From an uncultured Oscillospiraceae bacterium (GTDB lineage Bacteria; Bacillota; Clostridia; Oscillospirales; Ruminococcaceae), in NCBI GenBank assembly GCA_900547385.1, contig URGQ01000002.1, forward strand, positions 162,721 through 226,720: a stretch of 64,000 nt of DNA, written 5' to 3'. How positions within the stretch are numbered: position 1 is the stretch's first letter; each line of letters starts with the position of its first letter. Below, one piece after another: positions 1-7,156 of this stretch. A program made the position numbers and the translations under genes. Below the pieces are notes generated by a model that had not been told where the DNA came from, ran no database searches, and saw only the letters and a program-made list of their open reading frames with translations.

Positions 1-42
1 GACACAAAGCAGATTGAAATAATAGTGAAATAATAGCCTCAT

Positions 43-92
43 AAATCGCCCTGTACGGCAGGAATAATTCCTGGGTGTAGGGTGATTTTTTT
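43..92 (+). terminator. Rho-independent terminator of an upstream plus-strand unit
   Basis: Arms at 43-52 and 79-88 can pair over 10 bp with one G-U, enclosing a second hairpin (59-64 with 68-73). A run of seven T follows at 86-92. The gene it would terminate lies left of the window. An alternative is part of a structured leader. Confidence 0.5.
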
Positions 93-114
93 GTATGAAA
101 TGAAAGATGGTGAC

Positions 115-155
115 AAAGCCCAAAGGCACCGGGGATACCGGTGCCTTTGGGCTTT
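115..155 (-). terminator. Strong hairpin downstream of the amidohydrolase gene
   Basis: A perfect 18-bp inverted repeat (115-132 and 138-155) with a 5-nt loop lies 47 bases beyond the stop of the minus-strand gene at 203. No long T tract follows on either strand, so it may act as an mRNA 3' stabiliser or a weak terminator. Confidence 0.5.
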
Positions 156-202
156 GGGAATATGAGGGGGCTTTTATATCAAGAGAAGAGAATAAGACAG
201 TA

Positions 203-1468
203 TTACAGCAGCTGAGCCCGGCGGATGAAGGAAGCAATGACTTTACCGTGGCGGATGATGTAGGGACGGGAAGCGCGGGTGCGGATGGCATCGTGGACAT
301 TAGGGGCTTCTACCAGGTTCAAGTCAGCATCGTTGCCTACTTCGATGCCGTACTTCATTTCAGGATCGAATACGCGGGCAGAGGCTTTGGTGAGCATGTT
401 CCACATGGTACGGGCAGCTTTGGGGGTATTGTACTGGGCGCAGTAGCAGCCAACCAGACCATAATCCAGGGGATCGCCAGTGCCGTAAAGGTGGAAACCA
501 TCACAGATGGTATCCTGAGCGGTGACAACATTGATACCCATTTCCACCATCTCACGAATGCGGGTAACACCGCGGGTGCGGGGTTCGGGGTCAATGCCCA
601 TGATGGCGAGGGTCTGGGTGTTGGCGCAGACATTGACATCCGCCTGCTTAAGCATCTTCATCACCTTGATGGCGTGGGCCTGGTTCTGGTAGGTGATGGA
701 GGTGCAGTGACCGCCGGTTACACGGCCCTGCCAGCCATGCTGCATGGTAAGCCAGGCGGTATATTCCAGGGAACGATCGAACATATCTTTGGACTGATCG
801 ATGTGCATATCGATGAGGCAGTTGTATTTTTCGGCCATCTTGAAGACGAAATCCACATGTTCGCGGGAATGCTCATCCAGCATTTCAGCGGCAGGCATGC
901 CACCCATAACATCGCAGCCCATTTCCATGGCTTCCTCAAGCAGCTTATCGGTGCCAGGATCGCAGATGATACCTTCCTGAGGGAAAGCGATGACTTGTAG
1001 GTCGCAGATATCTTTGGTGGCTTCTTTGGCCATCAGAACACCCTTCAGAGCGTTGAGGTTAGGATCCAGGGTGCTGATATCCACATTGGTGCGCAGTTTG
1101 GTGGTACCATACATAACGCAATCCTTGATAGCGCGTTCAGCACGGGCAGCTACGGCCTCAGGAGTATACTTGCGGATACGGTCGTGCATGACATAGATGG
1201 AGTCTTCCAGGGTTTCTTCGGTAGAAGAGATCCAGTTGCCCTTGCCATAGCTTTCACGGCCCTGTTCATAAGAAGTGTAGGCCTTATCAAAGTGCATATG
1301 GGTATTTACAAAGGTGGGGCAGGCCATCATACCAGTGGCATCGATAGTTTCGATCCCGGCGGGTGCTTCGATGTGCTCGGCAATTTCCTTGTATTTTCCG
1401 TCATCACCGATGAGAATATCAACGATTTTGCCGGTCCCATCCAGGTTGGCGTTTTTAATCAGCAGCAT
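203..1468 (-). CDS. Amidohydrolase family protein, cytosine deaminase-like
   Basis: This 421-residue protein is a cytoplasmic metal-dependent hydrolase of the amidohydrolase superfamily, closest in layout to cytosine deaminases and related ring-opening enzymes. An N-terminal beta segment leads to the metal motif HMHFDKA (H57, H59). Further likely ligands are H222 (in IDMHID), H254 (in GGHCTS) and D319 (in TAQDT). The C-terminal strands (around 375-415) complete the composite domain that flanks the barrel. The start ATG at 1468 is preceded by a GGAGG site. It is monocistronic, with its own promoter at 1533-1561 and a strong hairpin after its stop. The exact substrate (cytosine, isoguanine, creatinine or a related imino compound) cannot be read from the sequence. 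Confidence 0.85.
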   Translation of the reverse strand: MLLIKNANLDGTGKIVDILIGDDGKYKEIAEHIEAPAGIETIDATGMMACPTFVNTHMHFDKAYTSYEQGRESYGKGNWISSTEETLEDSIYVMHDRIRKYTPEAVAARAERAIKDCVMYGTTKLRTNVDISTLDPNLNALKGVLMAKEATKDICDLQVIAFPQEGIICDPGTDKLLEEAMEMGCDVMGGMPAAEMLDEHSREHVDFVFKMAEKYNCLIDMHIDQSKDMFDRSLEYTAWLTMQHGWQGRVTGGHCTSITYQNQAHAIKVMKMLKQADVNVCANTQTLAIMGIDPEPRTRGVTRIREMVEMGINVVTAQDTICDGFHLYGTGDPLDYGLVGCYCAQYNTPKAARTMWNMLTKASARVFDPEMKYGIEVGNDADLNLVEAPNVHDAIRTRASRPYIIRHGKVIASFIRRAQLL

Positions 1469-1532
1469 TTTATGTACCTCCAGTTATTGATAAAGGGGAA
1501 TTCATTGTGAACATTCTCCTTTGTATGTCTCT

Positions 1533-1561
1533 ACAATATAGTATTTTTTTGATTTTGTCAA
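1533..1561 (-). promoter_or_regulatory. SigA-type promoter of the cytosine deaminase-like gene
   Basis: Read on the minus strand: TTGACA (1556-1561), a 17-base spacer, then TATTGT (1533-1538). It lies about 65 bases upstream of the start codon at 1468. Confidence 0.6.
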
Positions 1562-1741
1562 AGCGCAGTTGGACTATTTTTACAAGAAAGCACAGCGCAA
1601 TTTGTATATAATGCAATGACCTGGTTGGCTAAATTGCGCAACTAAGTGGCAGATTGTGTTATTCTAAAAGAAAATTATTGTAGAATATCACAAAATGAAA
1701 CGGGAGAAGCTGTATATGCTGCCAATACGATAAAATTTAAG

Positions 1742-1775
1742 AAAAAAGCCCCGCGGGTTAAATACCGTGGGGCTT
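1742..1775 (-). terminator. Terminator of the xerC/D-like - hisK operon
   Basis: An 11-bp stem (1746-1756 with 1765-1775, one G-U) is followed on the minus strand by six T (1742-1747). It is placed 15 bases after the stop of the phosphatase gene. Confidence 0.8.
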
Positions 1776-1790
1776 AGCTATGGAATTGTT

Positions 1791-2588
1791 TTATAAATCG
1801 AGTTTGTCAATGCGATGAATACCGATGTGGTTAAGAAAGTGAACGGCATAATCATAGATATCAGAATTCTTGAAATCTACCGCCGAATCGTGGGCGTCGA
1901 AGCCAATAATTGCGGTAATGCCATGATCTTTGGCAATGCGCCAGAAATCGGGATGAGGGAAACAATCCAGCCGATTATGTTCCAGCGCGAAAAGAAAACC
2001 GGAGATGTTGTATTCGAGAATTGCATTGCAGCGAGCCGCAGTTTCACAAATACGATGACTGAGTGCAACACAGTGTTCATCAAAATAAGGGTAACCGCGG
2101 ATGAAAAGATCAGGGTGGGCCACATAGGTATAGAATTTACTTTCAATGCCCGGAATGATGTTCTGCTCGTAACGCTCGAGGTCATGGGGCGCTAAAATAT
2201 CACGGCCGAAATAAAAACGCTCCGGGACGGGGGCATCCAGTTCATCGTAGTGGGCACCGTAGATCAGATATTCGATCCCGTATTCCGACTTCATATCAAG
2301 AAGCTCCTGCATATGGTGCGGGAAGTACTCCGCCTCCAGGCCGAGGTGAATCTCGATCTGGTCCTTGTATTTTTCCCGCAGGCGGTTTACGCTGCCGCAG
2401 TATTCCGGCAGGTATTGCGGCTCCATGCGGACATGGGAATCGTAATCGGCAGGGAAGTGAGGCCACGGGGTATGATCAGAAAAGCCTAAAATATCAAAGT
2501 CAGCTTTTATGGCATTGAGTACAATGCGCTCGTCATTGCCCATGGCGTGTTTACAACGGTAGGTGTGGGTGTGGTAATTGGTTTTCAT
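1791..2588 (-). CDS. hisK: Histidinol-phosphatase-like PHP-domain protein
   Basis: This is a 265-residue protein of the PHP phosphoesterase superfamily, matching the HisJ/HisK histidinol-phosphatase family in length and motifs. The N-terminal HTHT motif (H6, H8) provides metal ligands, followed by SDHTP near residue 38. Further histidines occur in GAHYD, YVAHPD and the C-terminal GFDAHD. These fit a trinuclear metal site hydrolysing L-histidinol phosphate in histidine synthesis. The start codon overlaps the stop of the upstream recombinase gene by four bases (ATGA), so the two are translationally coupled. No other his genes are nearby, so a different phosphomonoester substrate is possible. 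Confidence 0.8.
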   Translation of the reverse strand: MKTNYHTHTYRCKHAMGNDERIVLNAIKADFDILGFSDHTPWPHFPADYDSHVRMEPQYLPEYCGSVNRLREKYKDQIEIHLGLEAEYFPHHMQELLDMKSEYGIEYLIYGAHYDELDAPVPERFYFGRDILAPHDLERYEQNIIPGIESKFYTYVAHPDLFIRGYPYFDEHCVALSHRICETAARCNAILEYNISGFLFALEHNRLDCFPHPDFWRIAKDHGITAIIGFDAHDSAVDFKNSDIYDYAVHFLNHIGIHRIDKLDL

Positions 2589-3604
2589 TCGGTTTCAGCT
2601 TCCTTTTTGGATGGTTTGGATTTAACATGAGAAAGGGGATTGCGGTCAGCGGCATTGGCAATTTGATCATTGCTGACATGGGTATATATTTCTGTGGTGC
2701 CAAGATTGACATGGCCGAGAATTTCCTTTAGAACACGGATATCCACACCACCGTATTGATACATGAGAGTGGCGGCAGTATGACGAAGTTTGTGAGGGGA
2801 ATAGCCCCGACCGCCTAAGCCGGCGGCTTTTAGATGTGTTTCTACTATTTGTTCCACCCGGCGGGGGGTAAGTGGTGCACGGGTACGGGAGGAAACCAAC
2901 AGGTAGGGTTTATCGGCATCCTTTGGTGGTTCCGGACGAACAGCCAAATATTCTGCGATGGCGTTAAGACAAGCGCTGTTAAGATAAACCATGCGCTCTT
3001 TATTCCCCTTGCCCAGTACAGTAAGGGTGTCATCCCGGATATCCGAGAGCTTAATACCGACCAACTCCGAAAGACGAATGCCACAGTTAAGCAGAATGGT
3101 GATGATACAATAATCGCGTTCACGATCCTTGCCTTCAATGGATTCCAGCAGGTGCAGGCTTTCATCCAAAGTAAGGTATTTTGGAAGACTTTTGCGCTGG
3201 GCAGGAATCTCCAACTGTTCCATGGGGTTTTCCTCTAGGCGGCCAGCCTTACTTTGCAGATATTTATAGAAGCCGCGCAAGCTGGAAACCTTGCGGGCAC
3301 GGGTCTTGGCGTTATTTTGGTTGACGCTTTGCACATAAGCCAGGAAAGAATATGCATCGGAAAGGCGTGCACTGAGAATCATTTCCTCGCTGATGGAGGC
3401 AAACGAAATGCTTTCAAGATTTGGGTCGTCCGTGGGTAGGGGAGTGCCACTGCGAGTGGCCATTAGATAACGCAGGAATAGGCGGAGATCGTTGTAGTAG
3501 GCTTCTACAGTGCGGGGAGAGCGTCCCTTGATGGTGCTCATATAGATGAGATAATCGCGCAGCAGCTGTGGCGCAGGTGCTGCCATGATAGAAAATGTCT
3601 GCAT
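2585..3604 (-). CDS. Tyrosine recombinase, XerC/XerD-like
   Basis: This 339-residue site-specific recombinase has an N-terminal SAM-like core-binding domain (about 10-120) and a C-terminal catalytic domain. All expected active-site residues are visible: R177 (GIRLSEL), a lysine in the GKGNKER hairpin, H271 and R274 (HKLRH), H297 (ILGHVN) and the nucleophile Y307 (IYTH). Length and motifs fit the XerC/XerD enzymes that resolve chromosome dimers at dif. No att site, tRNA gene or phage gene lies beside it, so a housekeeping role is more likely than an integrase. It has its own promoter at 3640-3668 and is first in a two-gene operon with the PHP phosphatase. Confidence 0.85.
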   Translation of the reverse strand: MQTFSIMAAPAPQLLRDYLIYMSTIKGRSPRTVEAYYNDLRLFLRYLMATRSGTPLPTDDPNLESISFASISEEMILSARLSDAYSFLAYVQSVNQNNAKTRARKVSSLRGFYKYLQSKAGRLEENPMEQLEIPAQRKSLPKYLTLDESLHLLESIEGKDRERDYCIITILLNCGIRLSELVGIKLSDIRDDTLTVLGKGNKERMVYLNSACLNAIAEYLAVRPEPPKDADKPYLLVSSRTRAPLTPRRVEQIVETHLKAAGLGGRGYSPHKLRHTAATLMYQYGGVDIRVLKEILGHVNLGTTEIYTHVSNDQIANAADRNPLSHVKSKPSKKEAETE

Positions 3605-3639
3605 TCGGTTTCCTCCTCTCTTCGGTTTATTGCCAATCT

Positions 3640-3668
3640 ATTATAGTAGAAATGCAAGCTGCATGCAA
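3640..3668 (-). promoter_or_regulatory. Promoter of the recombinase-phosphatase operon
   Basis: On the minus strand TTGCAT (3663-3668), 17 bases, then a perfect TATAAT (3640-3645), 36 bases upstream of the start codon. Confidence 0.6.
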
Positions 3669-3682
3669 GTGTGTAGATGCGC

Positions 3683-3710
3683 AAAAAGGCCGGAGCCGAA
3701 GCCCCGGTCA
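3683..3710 (-). terminator. Terminator of the hsp20-DUF308 operon
   Basis: A GC-rich hairpin closed by a C-TTCG-G tetraloop is followed by five T on the minus strand (3683-3687). It sits about 35 bases after the stop of the DUF308 gene. Confidence 0.75.
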
Positions 3711-3743
3711 TTTTTGAAAATAATTGAGGAGGTGATAGTTGTT

Positions 3744-4289
3744 TTATAAAAGAGAGTCCCTCCAAAAGCGCCCGGAGAAGCAGGCCCATGCAATAGATGC
3801 GATACCCTGCAGGATAAGCACTAGTCCAACGATCCAACTGAGGGCCATAGCACCGGAAATGGGATCATAGAACGAAAGGATGCCCGCAACAGTAAGGAGG
3901 ATACCAAGGGCGGTAAACCACCCCCAACCCCGCACACCAAGGCGCTGAAGATCAAAGGAGCTAACGAAACGGCTGATACCGCCGAAGAGTAGCCACATCC
4001 CGAAAATAAACGGCAGCGAAAGCATGGTGAATGCCTGGTTGCAGAGCAGGAAAATGGCTAACAGTACAGTGAAGATGCCATCCAGTAGGAACCAGCCGGA
4101 ACCGAGCATAAAGCGCCGGGATGATGCAAAGATGACAATATCAACGATACCGGAGAAGAGCATGGCCAGTCCAAGTATAAGGGAAAGCCCACTCAAGGCA
4201 GCATCAAAAGAAACAAAGCAATACACGCCTGCAACAATAAGCAGTACACCGGCAATGATCCATAAAACTCGCGATAGGGTTTTATTCAT
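3744..4289 (-). CDS. DUF308 / HdeD-like membrane protein
   Basis: The protein has about 181 residues and six hydrophobic segments separated by short loops, the layout of the DUF308 (HdeD-type) family. In enterobacteria HdeD is linked to acid resistance; elsewhere the function is unknown. The ATG at 4289 is preferred because AAAGGA lies eight bases upstream, whereas the ATG nine bases earlier overlaps that site. It begins 60 bases after the end of hsp20, with no terminator seen between, so it probably shares the CIRCE-controlled transcript. That would make it part of the heat or envelope-stress response, an inference from position only. Confidence 0.75.
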   Translation of the reverse strand: MNKTLSRVLWIIAGVLLIVAGVYCFVSFDAALSGLSLILGLAMLFSGIVDIVIFASSRRFMLGSGWFLLDGIFTVLLAIFLLCNQAFTMLSLPFIFGMWLLFGGISRFVSSFDLQRLGVRGWGWFTALGILLTVAGILSFYDPISGAMALSWIVGLVLILQGIASIAWACFSGRFWRDSLL

Positions 4290-4349
4290 AAATGACATCC
4301 TTTCAAAAAATTATATTATTGAATCGACGGGGCACAGGAGAGGGAGATT

Positions 4350-4790
4350 TTATTTAATCTCAACTGTAGATCTTGCAGGCAATTGACGGGAAGCCTTTGG
4401 AACGGAAATGCACAGGATGCCGTTTTCAAATTTAGCAGTGACCTGGGTAGGATCAATATCAGTACCAACATAGAAGCTGCGGCTACAAGAGCCCGCATAG
4501 CGTTCCTGACGGATGTATTTTCCTTCCTTATCACTTTCCTCTTTATCAAGTCCTTTGGCGGCGCTAATGTTTAGACAGCCTTCTTTCAGCTCGATGGAGA
4601 TTTCATCTTTCTTAAAACCGGGCAAGTCAATATCCAGCTCGTAGGAGTTTTCGGTTTCCCGAACATCGGTCTTCATTAGATTCTTTGCGCGTTTACCGTA
4701 AAGAGGGTTATGACCTTGAGGCGCCATAATGGCGAAAGGTTCATTAAAAAATTCGTCGAAAAGATTTTCACCAAAGATACTGGGCATCAT
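4350..4790 (-). CDS. hsp20: Small heat-shock protein, Hsp20 family
   Basis: This 146-residue protein is an alpha-crystallin type chaperone that holds unfolding proteins in the cytoplasm. The alpha-crystallin domain spans about residues 40-130: the start SYELDIDLPGFKKDEI is the conserved beta-2/3 region, and ENGILCISVPK near the end is the hallmark G-x-L-type motif. A short C-terminal tail follows. GGAGG lies eight bases before the ATG at 4790. Expression is likely controlled by HrcA: a consensus promoter overlaps a CIRCE inverted repeat upstream. The next gene is a DUF308 membrane protein in the same orientation. Confidence 0.92.
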   Translation of the reverse strand: MMPSIFGENLFDEFFNEPFAIMAPQGHNPLYGKRAKNLMKTDVRETENSYELDIDLPGFKKDEISIELKEGCLNISAAKGLDKEESDKEGKYIRQERYAGSCSRSFYVGTDIDPTQVTAKFENGILCISVPKASRQLPARSTVEIK

Positions 4791-4871
4791 AATTCATTCC
4801 TCCATTATTTTTTGATATAGGATTAAGCTGCTTCCTTAGGAGATTTTGTTGAATCTCTCAAGTACAATACC

Positions 4872-4899
4872 ATTATAATTCCAAAATTAGCACTGTCAA
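4872..4899 (-). promoter_or_regulatory. Consensus promoter of hsp20
   Basis: On the minus strand a perfect TTGACA (4894-4899), 16 bases, then a perfect TATAAT (4872-4877). The -35 box lies inside the CIRCE element, so a bound repressor would block polymerase. Confidence 0.8.
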
Positions 4900-4913
4900 T
4901 AGTAGAGTGCTAA
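4887..4913. promoter_or_regulatory. CIRCE element (HrcA operator)
   Basis: TTAGCACTG at 4887-4895, nine bases, then GAGTGCTAA at 4905-4913. This is the CIRCE consensus (TTAGCACTC-N9-GAGTGCTAA) with one mismatch. CIRCE is the known binding site of the heat-shock repressor HrcA, usually ahead of groES/groEL and hrcA-dnaK. Here it overlaps the hsp20 promoter. Confidence 0.9.
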
Positions 4914-5072
4914 TGTTTACAATTAAAATTGAATTTATTCATAAAATGTACTATTTTGAAGAAATAATGTAAAATAGAAGAGAGAAGCAACTGGAAATCA
5001 CGGGCGAGATCTCCAACCGCGGCAAGCGCCGGATTCGCAATTAGAAACCCACAGGGTGCGGCGGGTGACTTA

Positions 5073-5183
5073 ATTTAGCGAAATTTTTTTGATAAATCAA
5101 AATAGGGGATTGACAAAAGAGCGTGAATTTGTTATTGTGTGTTTAAGGAAATGCCATTTCGCTAAATTGAAATTTAGCGAAAT
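5073..5183 (+). promoter_or_regulatory. Promoter flanked by copies of a palindromic operator
   Basis: TTGACA (5110-5115), 17 bases, TATTGT (5133-5138). The 12-mer ATTTAGCGAAAT occurs at 5073-5084 and again at 5172-5183, where it forms a perfect inverted repeat with 5156-5167 around a 4-base loop. Sites both upstream of -35 and downstream of -10 are typical of a repressor-controlled promoter. A Shine-Dalgarno-like GGTGGAGG follows at 5185-5192, but no ATG, GTG or TTG start follows at a workable distance. Confidence 0.6.
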
Positions 5184-5258
5184 AGGTGGAGGCGCAATAA
5201 CATAATACAAGCAATATCGATTATATAAAAAAAGCCCAGTGTAAACTGGGCTTTTTGC
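5145..5258 (+). ncRNA. Possible small RNA or remnant leader transcript
   Basis: Transcription from the promoter at 5110-5138 would start near 5145 and stop at the terminator near 5256, giving an RNA of about 115 nt. It would contain one 12-bp hairpin (5156-5183), a ribosome-site-like segment and the terminator hairpin, but no meaningful reading frame. It could be a small RNA or what remains after a gene was deleted. I cannot decide between the two. Confidence 0.3.
5227..5256. terminator. Bidirectional terminator
   Basis: A hairpin (5229-5240 with 5245-5256) is flanked by seven A on the left and five T on the right. It can end both the plus-strand unit at 5145 and the minus-strand methyltransferase gene that stops at 5270. 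Confidence 0.85.
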
Positions 5259-5269
5259 TATGTCATTCT

Positions 5270-6406
5270 TTATTTACTTTTTTGAGCAAAGTATTGATAT
5301 AGGTTACATTTTAGCATTCCATTATAGAGCTTACGCTTTTTATCTGCTTTTCTGCCAAAGCTTTGCTCGAAATTTTCCGCTGATGAAATGATGTAATAGG
5401 CCGTCTGCTGAGATGGCTGAAATACATTACCCATCGTTTGGTATAGCTTTGTCAAATCTTCGCCATTCATTAGGCGCTCGCCGTATGGCGGATTTGTCAC
5501 GACCAATGATTTTCGATCTGGCATCGTGAAGTTTTTGACATTCATCTTTTCTAACCGTACTAGTCCGGCAATACCAGCACGGCGTGCATTCGCTTCAGCA
5601 ATCTCCAGTGAATCTTGGCTGATATCGCTGCCGAAAGCAGTAAATTCTATGTCTTTGCGGATTTTTTCTATCGCCTCTTCCCTACTCGTTTGCCATATTT
5701 TAGACGGTAAGCTATCCCATTTTTCTGCTGCAAAGCGGCGGTAAATGCCAGGAGCAATATTTTTGGCTTTATAGGCTGCTTCGATCAAAAATGTACCTGA
5801 GCCGCAGAACGGATCATACAGCTGTGTATCCGGGTATATTCGTGCAATATCCAGGATTCCAGCCGCTAGAGTTTCCCGAATTGGGGCAAGATTTGCAACT
5901 TTACGGTAGCCGCGCTTGTGCAGTGCCATGCCACTGGTATCCAGCATTATGGTGACAGTATCCTTATTAATTGAAAATTGTATCTGGATAGTTGGGCCGG
6001 ATTCCTCCAACCAGGCAACACCATATTTACGGGAAAGACGCTTGACTGCAGCCTTCTTGATGATGGATTGGCAGTCCGGAACACTATGGAGCTGTGAATT
6101 TAGACTCCATCCCTTAACTGGAAAAGCGTCTTTCTTGCCAATATACTCTTCAAAGGGGATTTTTTCTGCGCCATCAATGAGCTGCTGGAATGTGACAGCC
6201 CGAAAGCTGTCTAGGACAATGAGAACTCGCTCGGCGGTGCGCAGATTGAGGTTAGCCCTGGCGATCCCCTCCGCATCAGCGGTGAACTCTACTCGGCCAT
6301 CGGTAACAGAGATGCCCTCGAAACCAAGGCGTTTTAGTTCGCCGCTTAGGACGCTTTCCAGGCCAAATAGGCAGGGCGCGCATAGTTTATATAATTGATT
6401 TATCAT
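5270..6406 (-). CDS. THUMP-domain class I RNA methyltransferase (RlmL/YpsC-like)
   Basis: The protein has about 378 residues. An N-terminal THUMP RNA-binding region (about 1-160) precedes a Rossmann-fold SAM methyltransferase with DPFCGSGTFLIEAA (motif I) and the catalytic VVTNPPYGERL. That is the layout of the YpsC/RlmL family, which makes N2-methylguanosine in 23S rRNA. The start at 6406 is chosen because the frame is open to 6460 but that extension runs through the hpf terminator hairpin. The ATG at 6406 has AAAGGA upstream and gives the family's usual N-terminus. It lies between two terminators, so it is probably transcribed alone. Confidence 0.88.
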   Translation of the reverse strand: MINQLYKLCAPCLFGLESVLSGELKRLGFEGISVTDGRVEFTADAEGIARANLNLRTAERVLIVLDSFRAVTFQQLIDGAEKIPFEEYIGKKDAFPVKGWSLNSQLHSVPDCQSIIKKAAVKRLSRKYGVAWLEESGPTIQIQFSINKDTVTIMLDTSGMALHKRGYRKVANLAPIRETLAAGILDIARIYPDTQLYDPFCGSGTFLIEAAYKAKNIAPGIYRRFAAEKWDSLPSKIWQTSREEAIEKIRKDIEFTAFGSDISQDSLEIAEANARRAGIAGLVRLEKMNVKNFTMPDRKSLVVTNPPYGERLMNGEDLTKLYQTMGNVFQPSQQTAYYIISSAENFEQSFGRKADKKRKLYNGMLKCNLYQYFAQKSK

Positions 6407-6428
6407 GATGAGATTTGTCCTTTCCCGT

Positions 6429-6462
6429 AAAAAGCGGTGGGAAGCCAGCTTGCTTCCCACCG
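6429..6462 (-). terminator. hpf terminator
   Basis: A perfect 11-bp stem (6435-6445 with 6452-6462) is followed on the minus strand by CTTTTTA. It lies about 40 bases after the hpf stop. Confidence 0.85.
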
Positions 6463-6504
6463 GTGATCACTTTACTTTATACGATTCCAATGAGGGGGTG
6501 CCGT

Positions 6505-7041
6505 TTAGTCATCCAATGGCTGCAATAGACCATAGTTGCCATCCTTGCGGCGATAAACTACATTGATTTCGCCAGTTTCCGGGCTGCGGAACAGGAAGAA
6601 AGTATGTCCCAACATATTCATCTGCAGGATGGCTTCTTCTGCATCCATGGTTTCCACATGGAACTTCTTGGTCTTCACCAACTCGGTAGCAGGAACAACT
6701 TCTTCCTCCAGAACATCAGCTGTACCGAACGCTGTAAAATCCATTGCGGATTTGAGACGCTTTTCCAGGCGCTCTTTGTTGCGGACAATCTGTTTCTGCA
6801 GAACATCCAATACTAGGTCCAAAGAAGTTTGGCGGTCATCAGAGGTGCGTTCAGCGCGGAAGAACATACCGTGGGACTGAATGGTCACTTCAACGGTTTC
6901 ATCCTCATTGTGGTTGGTCACAATGATATTTACCACAGGATCGTCATCAAAAAACTTGCCGAGCTTCTTCAGGCGCTTTTCGGCATATTCCTTAAAGCTG
7001 TCACGAATCACGGTCTTTTTACCAATGTAGTTGACGGTCAT
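6505..7041 (-). CDS. hpf: Ribosome hibernation promoting factor, long form
   Basis: The protein has about 178 residues. The N-terminal half (about 1-105) is the S30AE/YfiA ribosome-binding domain. The C-terminal half, with FFLFRSPETGEINVVYRRKD, is the dimerisation domain found only in long HPF. Long HPF joins two 70S ribosomes into inactive 100S dimers in stationary phase. The frame could begin at a GTG at 7050, but AAGGAG sits directly against that codon and eight bases before the ATG at 7041, so 7041 is the start. A promoter with TATAAT lies at 7098-7126 and a terminator follows the gene. Confidence 0.93.
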   Translation of the reverse strand: MTVNYIGKKTVIRDSFKEYAEKRLKKLGKFFDDDPVVNIIVTNHNEDETVEVTIQSHGMFFRAERTSDDRQTSLDLVLDVLQKQIVRNKERLEKRLKSAMDFTAFGTADVLEEEVVPATELVKTKKFHVETMDAEEAILQMNMLGHTFFLFRSPETGEINVVYRRKDGNYGLLQPLDD

Positions 7042-7097
7042 GATGGTCACTCCTTGCTTGTATGGTATGAAGATCGGTTTCCCTTTCTCCTGGCTAT

Positions 7098-7126
7098 ATT
7101 ATACCAAGCAGACAAGAAATTTGCAA
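7098..7126 (-). promoter_or_regulatory. hpf promoter
   Basis: Minus strand: TTGCAA (7121-7126), 17 bases, TATAAT (7098-7103), about 57 bases upstream of the hpf start. Confidence 0.6.
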
Positions 7127-7156
7127 TAGAAACTATGCAGTTTTGTTAAAAACTTC

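Larger units (their letters stand above)
1469..1790. other. Gene-free stretch with a minus promoter, an inverted repeat and a terminator
   Basis: Besides the promoter and terminator listed separately, this AT-rich stretch has a 9-bp inverted repeat, GCGCAATTT at 1595-1603 and its complement at 1631-1639. On the plus strand there is a GGGAGAA site followed by an ATG and only five codons before a stop near 1727. No recognisable gene is present; it may be the remains of a lost plus-strand gene. Confidence 0.5.
4791..5269. other. Gene-free stretch: CIRCE/promoter, coding-like scrap, orphan transcription unit
   Basis: The left third holds the hsp20 promoter and CIRCE. Around 4988-5044 a GC-rich patch has an open frame of about 24 codons ending in TAG, with an Arg/Lys-rich tail. 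It resembles the C-terminus of a lost gene, though I could not identify it. From 5073 to 5256 lies a plus-strand promoter with palindromic sites and a terminator, but no credible reading frame. Confidence 0.6.

Noticed and set aside
107..1000. Plus-strand frame antisense to the cytosine deaminase-like gene
   Set aside because: It begins inside the terminator-like hairpin and shows no family features.
2585..3604. Tyrosine recombinase as mark of a mobile element
   Set aside because: No tRNA, direct repeats, excisionase or phage genes nearby; it is coupled to a housekeeping-type phosphatase gene and reads like XerC/XerD.
5145..5230. Short protein from an ATA or GTG codon after GGTGGAGG
   Set aside because: All frames close within about ten codons; no credible start codon is at proper distance.
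6406..6460. N-terminal extension of the RNA methyltransferase to 6460
   Set aside because: The extension crosses the hpf terminator hairpin; the start at 6406 has a ribosome site and matches the family length.
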